Below, in pieces: positions 51,660 through 59,836 of a stretch of DNA of 64,000 nt. Location of the stretch: the NCBI GenBank assembly GCA_034769895.1, contig CM068367.1, forward strand, positions 125,463,927 through 125,527,926, in the 5' to 3' direction. The notes below the pieces were generated by a model. It did not search any database. It saw only the letters and a program-made list of their open reading frames with translations, and had not been told where the DNA came from. Made by a program: the position numbers and the translations under genes. This DNA comes from Magicicada septendecula (Eukaryota > Arthropoda > Insecta > Hemiptera > Cicadidae). The stretch's first letter is position 1, and each line of letters opens with the position of its first letter.

Positions 51660-51740
51660 GCCGTTATAAGTAGGGAGGCTGGTGAGGAGGGGGAAACCAG
51701 ACAGCGCGGGGGAGGGGGAACCAGACGACGCGCAGTAAAC
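51660..51740 (+). repeat. G-rich tract with quadruplex potential
   Basis: At least four runs of three to five G (GGGAGG, GAGGGGG, GCGGGGGAGGGGG) lie within about 50 bases on the plus strand, between the OB-like gene and the 80-bp repeats. It partly resembles the 80-bp repeat (GGAACCAGACGACG against GGCGACCAGACGGCG). Confidence 0.5.
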
Positions 51741-51807
51741 GGTTATTATTAACCCTGTGAAACAGGATGCAACCCGCTTTCACACGCCATGTTCAGTGGG
51801 GCGGGGG

Positions 51808-52078
51808 AGGCGACCAGTCGGCGTCAGTTACTTTATCTGTCTAGACAGGGTGATGTAATCGACTCCTGCTGAGCGCGGAAGGAGGGTAGGCGACCAGACG
51901 GCGCCACTAATTTTTATGTGTCTAGACAGAGTGATGCCATTGACTCCCGTCGAGTGCGTAAGGGGGGAGGCGACCAGACGGCGGCACTAACTTTTTATGC
52001 ATCTAGACAGGGTGATGTAATCGACTTCTGTCGTGCGCGGTAGGGGGTAGGCGAAGGCAGTTATTTTTATGCAAGCGA
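51808..52078 (+). repeat. 80-bp minisatellite inside the virus-like element
   Basis: Copies start at AGGCGACCAG-like words at 51808, 51888, 51968 and 52048 (the last partial), so the period is exactly 80 bases. Each full copy contains GGCGACCAG, TCTAGACAGGGTGATG, TAATCGACTCC and a G-rich end. It separates the two downstream-most genes of the element and may be regulatory or simply unstable DNA. Confidence 0.85.
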
Positions 52079-52109
52079 AATGATGCTAAATAAAACAAAA
52101 ATGTTAATA

Positions 52110-52623
52110 ATTTACCAGAAACCTACTGATGAGTCTAAAATCCGATACAACCCACTCGCGTAAAGGGTGTACTCTATGATTTGTACATATTTCGGGAAAT
52201 AAGCGGTGCGCGAAACAGGCTGTTCCGTGCATCGAACGTAATTGTTCGAGTTTCGGACAACCGAAATCTTCTAATTTATAATACTGAAATGCACGATACG
52301 CTTCTCCAGAAATCTTTTTTCTGTAATCCTTTTACGAACACGTAGTTAAAAGGAAACGTGTACTTTACTAATATCGACACAAGATGTTCGTACAATGTCT
52401 CCCCGTCCCTCCACCCTAGTCCGTGAAAATGCTCCGTTAACCATCGGTTCGTCCTCATGTGTTTGTGATTCGAAACGATCGTGTCCACTGGTGGTGCAAA
52501 TATCCAATGCCTGCTGGCAAATGCGGTAACATCCATAACGGCCAGTTCCTTGACGAGTTCGTTTCCGTTATCGTCCACGAAACAGTGAAAGTCAAGTATG
52601 ACTGCTAGCTTGTCGACTGCCAT
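52110..52623 (-). pseudogene. Insect-element protein, possibly nuclease-like (fossil, broken)
   Basis: The best start is the ATG at 52623 (MAVDKLAVILDFHCFV). Visible landmarks in order are LDFHCFVDDNG, VKELAVMDV, ASRHWIFAPP, RTNRWLTEHFHGL and NYVFVKGLQKK. This set matches a widespread uncharacterised insect protein family that I recall from mobile-element contexts. The Asp of LDF and the Glu of KEL are spaced like the first motif of DEDD exonucleases, so a nuclease role is possible but unproven. Recognisable similarity continues to about 52,110. The copy looks broken. It starts inside the end of the preceding small ORF, the compact packing typical of viral gene clusters. Confidence 0.55.
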
Positions 52624-52886
52624 CCTTTTTTCATTACAAACAATGTGTTCGGTGCCACTAGGAACGCTGCCGATCCGTCCGTCTCGCGGAACAGACACGT
52701 TGTATGTTGTGAAACGTCCGTAAAGAATTTCTGCGGAACGTTTACTTTGTACCTTGTCTCCACGTCACGGATCAGTGCAACAAATGTTTGTATCAAAACG
52801 TTGTATACAAAAAGTTCTACAGGGTACAGTACTGTATACGTTAAGTCACTGCAACGTCTGTACTCGTACGAAGTTAACAGCTCCAT
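52605..52886 (-). CDS. Unknown 93-aa protein of the virus-like element
   Basis: ATG start (MELLTSYEYRRC). The composition looks like a folded protein, with a hydrophobic stretch YPVELFVYNVLIQTFVALI around residues 21-39, then VPQKFFTD and AFLVAPNTLFVMKKGW. Its end overlaps the start of the next gene by about 19 bases in another frame, which suggests translation of both from one compact cluster. I do not recognise the family. It could be the C-terminal part of something longer. Confidence 0.45.
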   Translation of the reverse strand: MELLTSYEYRRCSDLTYTVLYPVELFVYNVLIQTFVALIRDVETRYKVNVPQKFFTDVSQHTTCLFRETDGSAAFLVAPNTLFVMKKGWQSTS

Positions 52887-52991
52887 GCGTCCGTTCTCGA
52901 CGCGTACTTCCGAAACACTGAGGAGGTAGAGAGATATCGATTAATTATAAACACTTTCGTCACAGCAGCAGCATAGATTTTCAAACAATTT

Positions 52992-53324
52992 TTACTGGTT
53001 TATTTCATGCATTGGACAAAACGTTCTTGCTCTTTTATTAACAGCCGGTAAGCGCGAGTACGAATTTGCTGTTCGTTTTCTGACCGCGCGTTGTTTAGAC
53101 GTTCTCAGTAGTCGTTGTAGCAAAAAATAGACATTTTTATCGGTGTATCCTGAATAAAAGAAACCCGCTTCGACTAGTTCTTTGGGTGGTATCGGACATC
53201 CTATAAGCTTTAAATGGTTTCCAGGTGGGAACGCTGATAAGAATTTTGCTATCATAACGTGTTGTACTTCTTCATCATCCGAACAAACGTACACATACGT
53301 TTCGCTCTCTTCGTCAGAACTCAT
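52992..53324 (-). CDS. BIR-like small protein 2 of the virus-like element
   Basis: A 110-aa frame with ATG start (MSSDEESETYVYV): an acidic N-terminus, then IPPKELVEAGFFYSGYTDKNVYFLL around residues 47-71, and a basic tail (KQRAVRKRTANSY). The KELxEAGFFYxGxxD core is the signature of the middle of a BIR domain, the zinc fold of inhibitor-of-apoptosis proteins. Only this part of the fold is recognisable. It is clearly paralogous to the protein at 53698-54084, including the FLL and basic region after the core. IAPs are often carried by insect DNA viruses to block host cell death; whether this shortened form could do so is unknown. Confidence 0.55.
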   Translation of the reverse strand: MSSDEESETYVYVCSDDEEVQHVMIAKFLSAFPPGNHLKLIGCPIPPKELVEAGFFYSGYTDKNVYFLLQRLLRTSKQRAVRKRTANSYSRLPAVNKRARTFCPMHEINQ

Positions 53325-53418
53325 CGTCTCGATGTAGTCAATTCTGGATTAAAACCAAAGAAGGAAATTCATAGTAGTCACTGTGCGTGGTAGGTTGAAA
53401 CTGATGTGTGAAAACGAA

Positions 53419-53592
53419 CTAGAAATACGCTCTCATGTAAGCGGTGTATGTGGCTCTACATAAGGGGCACGTATTTAGAATGACGGCGCAATTCACACAT
53501 GTGACAAAATGGCGACAGGGAAGAAGTACGACTTCAACGATGTGTGCGTAACAAACTTTGCACAACGTATCCCGATCTGGTCCTCCTGCTTC
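53419..53592 (-). pseudogene. IAP-type RING finger segment (fossil piece)
   Basis: A short reading frame holding a full C3HC4 RING. The ligands follow the pattern C-x2-C-x11-C-x-H-x3-C-x2-C-x6-C-x2-C, with LCKVCYAHIVEVVLLPCRHF at the front, NTCPLCRATYTAY behind, and an aromatic C-terminus (RAYF). The final hydrophobic residues after the last Cys pair are typical of IAP C-terminal RINGs, which act as ubiquitin E3 ligases. It lies between the two BIR-like proteins, on the same strand and with no start codon of its own. It is described here as a separate piece. Confidence 0.7.
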
Positions 53593-53697
53593 TTTTTTTT
53601 ATTGTCTTTGATCGAGTCGGTGCGTTAACCGTTCTCTCCTGTCGCTGCTGCTGCTCCCGGTTCGGTAATGATGCCCAGTGCCTAGAAGATGAATTTT

Positions 53698-54084
53698 TTA
53701 TCTTTCACTAACATTACATAAGAGCACACGGGGAAATGACGTGCGTGTTCCGTGCAAGCGTTTTCTCCTCGTTCCCATTTGTTTAAACCGCCTCCGCAGC
53801 AAAAACAAATCACTATCGTTGCATCCGTTGTAAAAGAAACCTGCTTCGGCTAGTTCTTTAGGCGTTATCGTCAACGATATCGGCCAGTCTTTAAAACTCT
53901 TTAAACGGTCTTCAATGCTTCTGTAACGTGGGTACGTGGATATGATTTTTTTAATCAATGCGATCTGCACTTCTTTGTCGTCCGGAGATACGGACTTGAT
54001 CGCCGACGGTTCACCGCACTGTCTGAAATAGCGGTTTTCGTTGGGATCGTTATCGTCATCCTCGTGATCGTGTGAAAGCATCAT
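53698..54084 (-). CDS. BIR-like protein 1 of the virus-like element
   Basis: A 128-aa frame with ATG start (MMLSHDHEDDDND). After an acidic N-terminus, residues about 58-95 read RLKSFKDWPISLTITPKELAEAGFFYNG, a textbook first half of a BIR domain (RLxSFxxWP, then AxAGFxYxG). The end is basic (RRRFKQMGTRRKR). IAP-type BIR domains bind caspases or their antagonists in insects; only part of the fold is recognisable here. Its order with the RING segment immediately downstream matches the BIR-then-RING layout of insect and baculovirus IAPs. Confidence 0.65.
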   Translation of the reverse strand: MMLSHDHEDDDNDPNENRYFRQCGEPSAIKSVSPDDKEVQIALIKKIISTYPRYRSIEDRLKSFKDWPISLTITPKELAEAGFFYNGCNDSDLFLLRRRFKQMGTRRKRLHGTRTSFPRVLLCNVSER

Positions 54085-54189
54085 GGACGTCCTCTCACGA
54101 CTCGCACCGATGAAACACTGAGCGAAGAATAGGAGGGGAGACGCTTCCCCCTCCCACCGTTCGAAAGGAGGGGTTTACAGGTATTAAGA

Positions 54190-54315
54190 AAATAAAGTAC
54201 ATGAAAATTGATTACATTTTTTAATATAAAAAAACATACATGAAATACACACATAATATTCTAAAAAGCAACATACTATTTACAGCAAAAAAAAACAATA
54301 ATATACAGAGTGAGT
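54190..54315. other. AT-rich spacer after the capsid segment
   Basis: Poly-A/T-rich stretch with AATAAA on the plus strand and a TTTATT-like complement, between the capsid-like and BIR-like genes. Nothing else is recognisable. Confidence 0.4.
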
Positions 54316-55155
54316 TTAATTGTGTCTGCGCACCGTGTTGGACAGCGGAGTGTAGACGTTGAGCGAATCGTGCAGTATCAAGCAGTAGGCCGCAGTCTGA
54401 GCGGTGAAATTGATCGATGACTCGAATTCCAATCTGACGTCGACCGGTGAAGACTTGAGCGACTCGTCCTGTCTGCTACAATCGAAGACGAATAGCGGTG
54501 CTTTCGTTATGAACTCGGTCGGTGTTAGAAGTACGTTGGGTTGAGTTCTATGGTAGTATGATTTTTGAAATCGTGTATACATGTCATACAGCAGAGCGTA
54601 ACGTCCGTTATCGATATCCAGGTTCAGGTTATCGTACGGGTAGTATTTATCGTTCAGAAAGAGTCTCGCGTTGGTCACCTTGCAGTGATCGAATTCATCC
54701 GCGTGTTTCTTCAGATCGTTCTTTCTGGCGGTCTGGAAGGTGAGTATCACGTACCGCGGTTTCTCCAGTTGTGTCGTTTTCACCGTCCAAGTCTGTCTGT
54801 CAGTCGACGGTAAAGCCGGGTACTCGTGCAGTTCCCAACTGCGAAACGGTAAGAATAGCGGTAGGTCCTTGCGTACGATGTCCAACAGTCGTATCCGCAT
54901 TTCGTTGTTCACGTACATGAACGGAATCATCCAAGAGATTTTGGTCAGTTCTATATCGGTGTTAGCGGGTGTATCCGTGGACGAGAACAGTGCGTTAACG
55001 TCGGTGGAAGTGCGCAACAGTATCAGTTCCTGTTTCATGTTCAATATAACGTGCGTGAAATCCTCGGCGAATCCCATCAGCATCCTCAACGGTATGCAAA
55101 AGTTGAATTCACCGTTTTTACCGGAAGGTGTTAAGGGGCGGACTGGGTCCTCCTA
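54316..55155 (-). pseudogene. Double jelly-roll capsid-like segment (fossil, partial)
   Basis: About 275 residues corresponding to the C-terminal part of insect double jelly-roll capsid-like proteins. Landmarks in order are the IPLRMLMGFAEDFTHVI entry, MKQELILLRTSTDVNAL, ISWMIPFMYVNNE, LFLPFRSWELHEYPALP, TQLEKPRYVILTFQTARKN, FDHCKVTNARLFLNDKYYPY, NLNLDIDNGRYALLYDMYTRF, then DCSRQDESLKSSPVDVRLEF and a C-terminal LIHDSLNVYTPLSN-like strand. These match from memory the family annotated in many insect genomes as double jelly-roll-like domain proteins. The usual N-terminal part is not present in the window. Reading is uninterrupted across most of the segment. The capsid role is known for the fold; any present-day role is unknown. 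Confidence 0.75.
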
Positions 55156-55159
55156 AAGG

Positions 55160-55199
55160 GCGCAGACCTAGAATTTTCGGAGGGCGCAAGTCAAATGGC

Positions 55200-55208
<9 letters not shown>
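55160..55208. other. Non-coding border of the virus-like element
   Basis: Contains two AGGGCGCA words (AAAGGGCGCAGACC and GGAGGGCGCAAGTC) about 30 bases apart, as seen in some transposon ends. No feature can be assigned. Confidence 0.3.

Positions 55209-55252
<44 letters not shown>
55209..55252 (+). repeat. (TA)n microsatellite
   Basis: Pure TA alternation of about 44 bases at the right border of the virus-like element. Confidence 0.95.
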
Positions 55253-55254
<2 letters not shown>

Positions 55255-56629
55255 AACGAGTCGTTTGGAGCGTACCTGCAAAATGTGTACATAAAAAAAT
55301 AATGTGTTTGGATGATTAGTGCGTTCGCCTCGCACCTGGTCGTTACAGTAATTTTGTGGCTAGCGATGTTCGTAGCGTAGTTCTGATCACCTGTATATTA
55401 CGGCAGTAACCTTACCTGTTATTCTTAGGGGATGTAATAATCCCGGGTGGCACCAAGTCGTTTTTACAAAACAACTAAAAACTGTATTTGAACAAGTTAT
55501 CAGCGTAGCGGGTTGGTGTATTCAAATCGTTCCCGCTTGCACAGCCGTCTCAATCGTCGCTTCTGACGAATAACTGGCAACTAGCTTACTGCTACGATTT
55601 ACTCTTCAATACAAGTAATTATTATATAGCACTCCCTATGAAATGATAACGCTGGTTACTCCCTGTAATGAATATTTTTTAATGGTGATATCTGGAAACA
55701 TTTACAATTACAACAAAATAATTATCGTTTGATTACATGAGATCTTATTTTCAGGGCGGCGAATTAATTTAGAAACCATTTAACCTAGCGTCTGTTTACG
55801 TTAGGCGTATTACAATGTTTTGGTTTCAAAATCCGTGGATTCTTTTGGCTATGACTTAAAGAACTACAATGGTTACAATAAAAATACAAATTACCTTAAT
55901 CTAAGTGTACAAAAAATATAAAGTGTGCTGTTACAATCTGTTGTGTTGTGTTGTAAAAGTGTTCTGTAAGTTCGTATTCAATTCTTAGGTTATTTTATGT
56001 TAACAAAGTTTCATTATGTTTTAATTTGCTTAAATACTCTATGAAAGAGAAATACTATCTTTATAGTGTGGTAATTTTACCTTTCAAAATTATTTAAAGT
56101 GATTAGGGTTGGTGGAAAATAAATAATTGGATAGTACTTAACAATTCGACGTGTATAGGCCTTTGTAGTTGGTTCGAGATAGGAATTGGCTGCATAAAAT
56201 CAGTTTTCTTGGATTTTGGGCTTCATTAAATTGTGGCGTCCTTTCGTCTTGTGTTTGGACGTTCTATTTATGGATAATTTCCGTTTATTCAGGTCTTGGG
56301 TCTTGTAATATTGGTTGTAGTGGTCATCTGCTTCTTTGACGATTGGTTTTCAGCAACTTTATACTATTATTTTCATGATTTACACTGAAAAAACTTTCTT
56401 CCGAACTTCTGCATCTGTATGGCTTGGTGACGCTTCGCTTCTTTTTTTCTCGCTACTAATTTCTAACGGTATTTTTCTGTCAACAACCGCTGTTTCCATA
56501 GTAACGGTATTTTTCGAATAGGCTTATTTTGAGTTGATGTATTGTTATCGAAACTTCGAATCCTTCGTATATCTTCTGATTACTGTTATTCCTCCATCTT
56601 CCTTCCTGGTTAATAAATATTGTCACTAT
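55253..56629. other. Non-coding stretch, possible LTR scrap
   Basis: No convincing ORF. On the minus strand, near 55,440-55,475, the sequence reads GTAAAAACGACTTGGTGCCA followed by CCCGGGAT, which looks like the end of an LTR followed by a primer-binding-site-like TGGTGCCA. If so, an old LTR lies to the right of it in minus orientation. This is weak. The rest is AT-rich unique sequence. Confidence 0.25.
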
Positions 56630-56637
56630 AGTATTTA
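56630..56637 (+). repeat. Target-site duplication, left copy (AGTATTTA)
   Basis: Eight bases directly before the hAT left end, identical to 59829-59836. Confidence 0.9.
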
Positions 56638-56652
56638 CAGTGGCGTCGCCAG
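56638..56652 (+). repeat. hAT terminal inverted repeat, left
   Basis: CAGTGGCGTCGCCAG, the exact inverse of the right end. Confidence 0.92.
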
Positions 56653-56884
56653 ATGTAGTGGCACCCGGGGCGGGCCGTCCTCGTTACACCCCCCTCCCAC
56701 ACACTTAACTATAAAAAGCTGAAAATACTGTAATTAGCTAACGTGTTGCAAAGAACGAATTTGAATTAAATTAAATAAAACATTTATAACTTTTGGAACT
56801 GTTTATTTTTAGGCTAAATACATTTTACAAACTAAATACAGGTAATTAGGCCTACTAATTCAAAAGAATTAGCACATCAATATC

Positions 56885-57940
56885 TTAAAACCTGCTTTTA
56901 CGTGCTTTATATGAAGCAAATTTTGAAATTACACTATCAAAATCAATACTTTTTGCCACTTCATGTTCAATGGATAACATAGCTAGGTTCGTCAATCTAA
57001 CCTGACTCGTTGTGGATCTGAGGTAACTTTTGATTAATTTTAGTTTCGAAAAACTTCTCTAGCATGAAGCAACTGATACACATATTATGAGGAAAAACCT
57101 TAAAGCTAATGTTACATTTGGTATAGTATCTGAAAAGTCATATTCGGTAATAAATTCTAAGAAGTTCAAACTGGTCCACTTCTTCGTTCTTTCATTTGAA
57201 ATGCCTGCTGCCTGAAGATGCCTTCTCAACCGCAGGATTTCTTTGGGGACGTCTACGTCTTCTTGAGAAAATTCATCATATATCTTAGTCAAACTTTTGA
57301 GAAGAGTCCGAAGGTCTGGTTCGTTTGCATTCATCAAATTATTAGGCTGCAAAATAGCGAAGTGGGAGAGGACTTGTTCCATACCCTCACAGCGTGTCAC
57401 CATCTCCTGGTAAAACGTATCTATGCATTCGAGCATTGCCCGTTGTAGCTCTTGCGCCCAAGTGAGTCCTTCATCCCCGGAATTTTCACCAGGTAGCATC
57501 TTTTTCACTCTTTTTCTTTTTTCTGTGGGGATGTCCAATTTTTGACACATATTTTTTGCAAACTGAAGAGCACCTTCAACAATATCTCTACGTTTGTCCT
57601 TCAAGAACAGCTTAAGATCATTCATTTTAACTACACATTTTTCGAGGTTGATTCCTTCCAATTGCAAATATTTTTGTGTGTAGTTTACTTCCTCTAACAC
57701 TTGCCCCCACAATGAAAGGTACCATAAAAATGAGAAGTCGCTGATTGCAGGCAGTAGGATATGTGCAGCTCCTCTAGTTTCGACTGTCTCGTCGGGCTGG
57801 CATAGTTCTTCAACAGCTTCGATTAGCTTTTCAAAGTTACCCATGACGGGTTTTATTGCTTCGTGATGGGCACTCCATCTAGTCTCAGACAGACGTTTTA
57901 CAGAAATGCCAACTTGTTGCATTAGTGTAAATTCCACCAA
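56885..57940 (-). pseudogene. ZMYM1-like hAT transposase, C-terminal remnant
   Basis: The frame opens near 57940; its first codon is TTG and the first ATG follows six codons later, so the true start is upstream or lost. Landmarks are KRLSETRWSAHHEAIKPV near the N-terminus, typical of ZMYM1-like hAT proteins, then the helical RNase H-fold insertion (CQPDETVETRGAAHILL, LYLQLEGINLE-like region, FYQEMVTRCEGMEQ) and the start of the dimerisation domain (LALRFFLIICVSVASC). A TAG at 57059-57061 stands where the family has Glu in CERSFSKLKLIK. The same frame continues after it with RSFSKLKLIKSYLRST, LTNLAMLSIEHEVAKSIDF and a normal stop at 56885-56887. Together that is about 350 residues against roughly 600-800 in full-length relatives. 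The upstream catalytic part is not seen, so it is a pseudogene. Confidence 0.85.
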
Positions 57941-59813
57941 TTTTAATATTTAAAAATTTCATCTTATTTTCACTATTTCAAATCATTTGGGCTTCATAAT
58001 TATTAATTTAATAATTATATTATTTTAACGTTTGTTTTATTTACTTTTACAGTAGACCTATGAGCTTTCTGCGTTTCGAGCTTGAAAGGCTCGTTTCGTA
58101 CTTCTGAAACTGCCGAAGGCCGCATAACACCTTCGTCACTGTTTATATAAAAGGCCTACATACGGTATTTACAAAACCATTTACAATATTTAAAAATGTT
58201 GGATTTTTATCCGAGTTTTTTTTTATTGCTAAGCGTGTTTGCTTGCTTGCATTACATTATTTTGCATATAACCTTCTTGAGTCAAGAAGAGGGCCTCCTC
58301 CTCGAAATAATACATCACATAAAGAAATAATAAATACATCACAATATTGTCCTAGCTTGAGTGCGTAAAAACGTGGCGGTATTTGCAGAATTCCTATTTA
58401 AATATTCATTTACGAAAACAAGTTCGTGGGTCAGATAAACAAACCTGCATACGTTCTATAGCCATATCATATAACCTTTGAACAGTATTTCTCGTCAGAT
58501 TCGTACCGTGTTTGCTCTAATTTTGTTTGGAATTCAACGCAGAATCAAAAAATGTTACGTTAAATGCTATTAAATTGTAAACCATAAGAAAAGTCGGTCC
58601 GAGTAACGGAGTGTCCAATAGTGTCCAGTAGGCATTAAACGCCGAATGAGGGTACCGTCGGGTCGGCTGCATGTGTGTGTTTGTGTTAAGTGAGCCATCA
58701 CAGGTAATCCAACCGCCTTCCCTGACTGAACAAAGTATAGAGACCTGTTTAACCCCGTGCCACAGAAAAAAAAATTAAATTCGCAGGCCTGTGTATCGGT
58801 ACTCGCTTTTCAAGTCAAGTACTTACCTTCAGTAAATGAATGGTGCACATACAGAAACTCAAAATAATTAAAGGACCACTCTGCACCATGCCACTATAAA
58901 CAGCAAAAATTGAATTTCTGTTGAACTGAACTGAAACTGTACAACACGCATCACATTCACAACACTGGGCTGAAACAAAGAGTGAGCGGTTCTCCGGCAC
59001 GGGAGTTTGGTGCGCCTGCGCAGAATTGGCCAAATCAGGAAACGCAACTATCAAAACACCCTTCGGCTTACGGACGACCGAGCGGTGCGCGAGCTGAACG
59101 AGCCAAAGCGAAGAGAGTGTAGGATGATTGGACGCTAACGCACACGATTATATAAGCGTATTGAGGGTTTGCGAGCGGGTCGAGTTTTTGTAGCAAGTGC
59201 CGTCGAAAACGTGGATCGGCATATAAGTCTAACCTATAACAGGGAAACAACGCGACCAAACAAAAATCTAAACTTCAAACGGATAGGACGTTATGCTAGC
59301 GAAAGTTTAACCTTCGGAAGTGCAGATAGGCGAGCCTAGCGATTCTATCTAAAATGCCAAAAAAGGCATTTTTTTAAAATAAATTATTAATTTAAAAAAT
59401 GCGCAATTCTTTTAAAAAGCAACTTCTACAAAAACAAGGGTAGGTTAGGAGTGCTTACAAAAAATCTCATAATTGATTTTTTTATATACACTGAGAAAAT
59501 TTTTCACGCAAAAATTACTCGGTCGTTTTATAATTGAAGTACAAGCAATCAAACTTACGATAATTAAAAGACTGCAATACAAATTTAACTGAACAAAAAT
59601 TACGTATTTACCGAAACGTTTTAAACTCGTATTACTCTAGTGATACCCACATAATACGCCCCTCTTCCTGGGATTGCACACTTCAATCGAAATGTTGATG
59701 TGATTAATTTGTTGATCTAGTAATTTCTTTTTTATTTCTAAAATTTTTTTTCGCCCTAATTTTGTCACCCCCCCGAGTGTGGCACCCGGGGCGGACCGCC
59801 CCCACCGCCCCCC
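57941..59813. other. hAT interior without readable coding sequence
   Basis: Expected to hold the transposase N-terminus and promoter. I see no long ORF. A GC-richer island at about 58,970-59,240 contains a TATATAA in both orientations (59148-59156), an ATTGG/CCAAT word and a GCGCCTGCGCA word resembling an NRF-1 site. This is plausibly the element promoter region, not a second gene. Confidence 0.4.
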
Positions 59814-59828
59814 CTGGCGACGCCACTG
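59814..59828 (-). repeat. hAT terminal inverted repeat, right
   Basis: CTGGCGACGCCACTG on the plus strand, the inverse of the left end. Confidence 0.92.
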
Positions 59829-59836
59829 AGTATTTA
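59829..59836 (+). repeat. Target-site duplication, right copy (AGTATTTA)
   Basis: Directly follows the hAT right end and matches 56630-56637 exactly. Confidence 0.9.

Larger units (their letters stand above)
51290..55155 (-). mobile_element. Fossil capsid-bearing virus-like element (Polinton/adinto-like), incomplete
   Basis: A cluster of short-spaced, same-strand, apparently intron-poor reading frames, more GC-rich than its surroundings. In transcription order it holds a double jelly-roll capsid segment, a BIR-like protein, a RING segment, a second BIR-like protein, an unknown small protein, an insect-element protein and a small OB-like protein. Double jelly-roll capsids are a hallmark of Polintons, adintoviruses and related DNA elements. 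No DNA polymerase B, integrase, protease or packaging ATPase is present, and I see no terminal inverted repeats, so this is a partial copy. It looks broken, with at least three or four breaks. Several frames are still readable over 100-250 residues, so it is probably not ancient. Confidence 0.6.
56638..59828 (-). mobile_element. hAT DNA transposon, 3,191 bp
   Basis: The ends are inverted CAGTGGCGTCGCCAG (56638-56652 and 59814-59828), flanked by a perfect 8-bp duplication AGTATTTA. An 8-bp duplication with CAGTGG-type termini is diagnostic of the hAT superfamily. A 19-base word TGGCACCCGGGGCGGRCCG sits near each end in the same orientation (56659-56677 and 59780-59798). The inside carries the C-terminal part of a ZMYM1-like transposase on the minus strand. 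The perfect duplication suggests a fairly recent insertion, but the transposase is damaged and its catalytic N-terminal half is not readable. Confidence 0.92.

Noticed and set aside
51290-55155. A complete Polinton
   Set aside because: Only capsid-like and accessory genes are seen. There is no polymerase B, integrase, protease or ATPase, no terminal inverted repeats, and the length is far below the usual 15-20 kb.
58815-59259. Minus-strand frames of 79 and 63 residues in the hAT interior
   Set aside because: Short, no known domain, and located in the promoter-like GC-richer island; most likely chance.
59351-59375. Hairpin AATGCC/GGCATT followed by a T run, resembling a bacterial terminator
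   Set aside because: It lies inside a eukaryotic hAT element, with no bacterial gene context; more likely chance or a subterminal structure.
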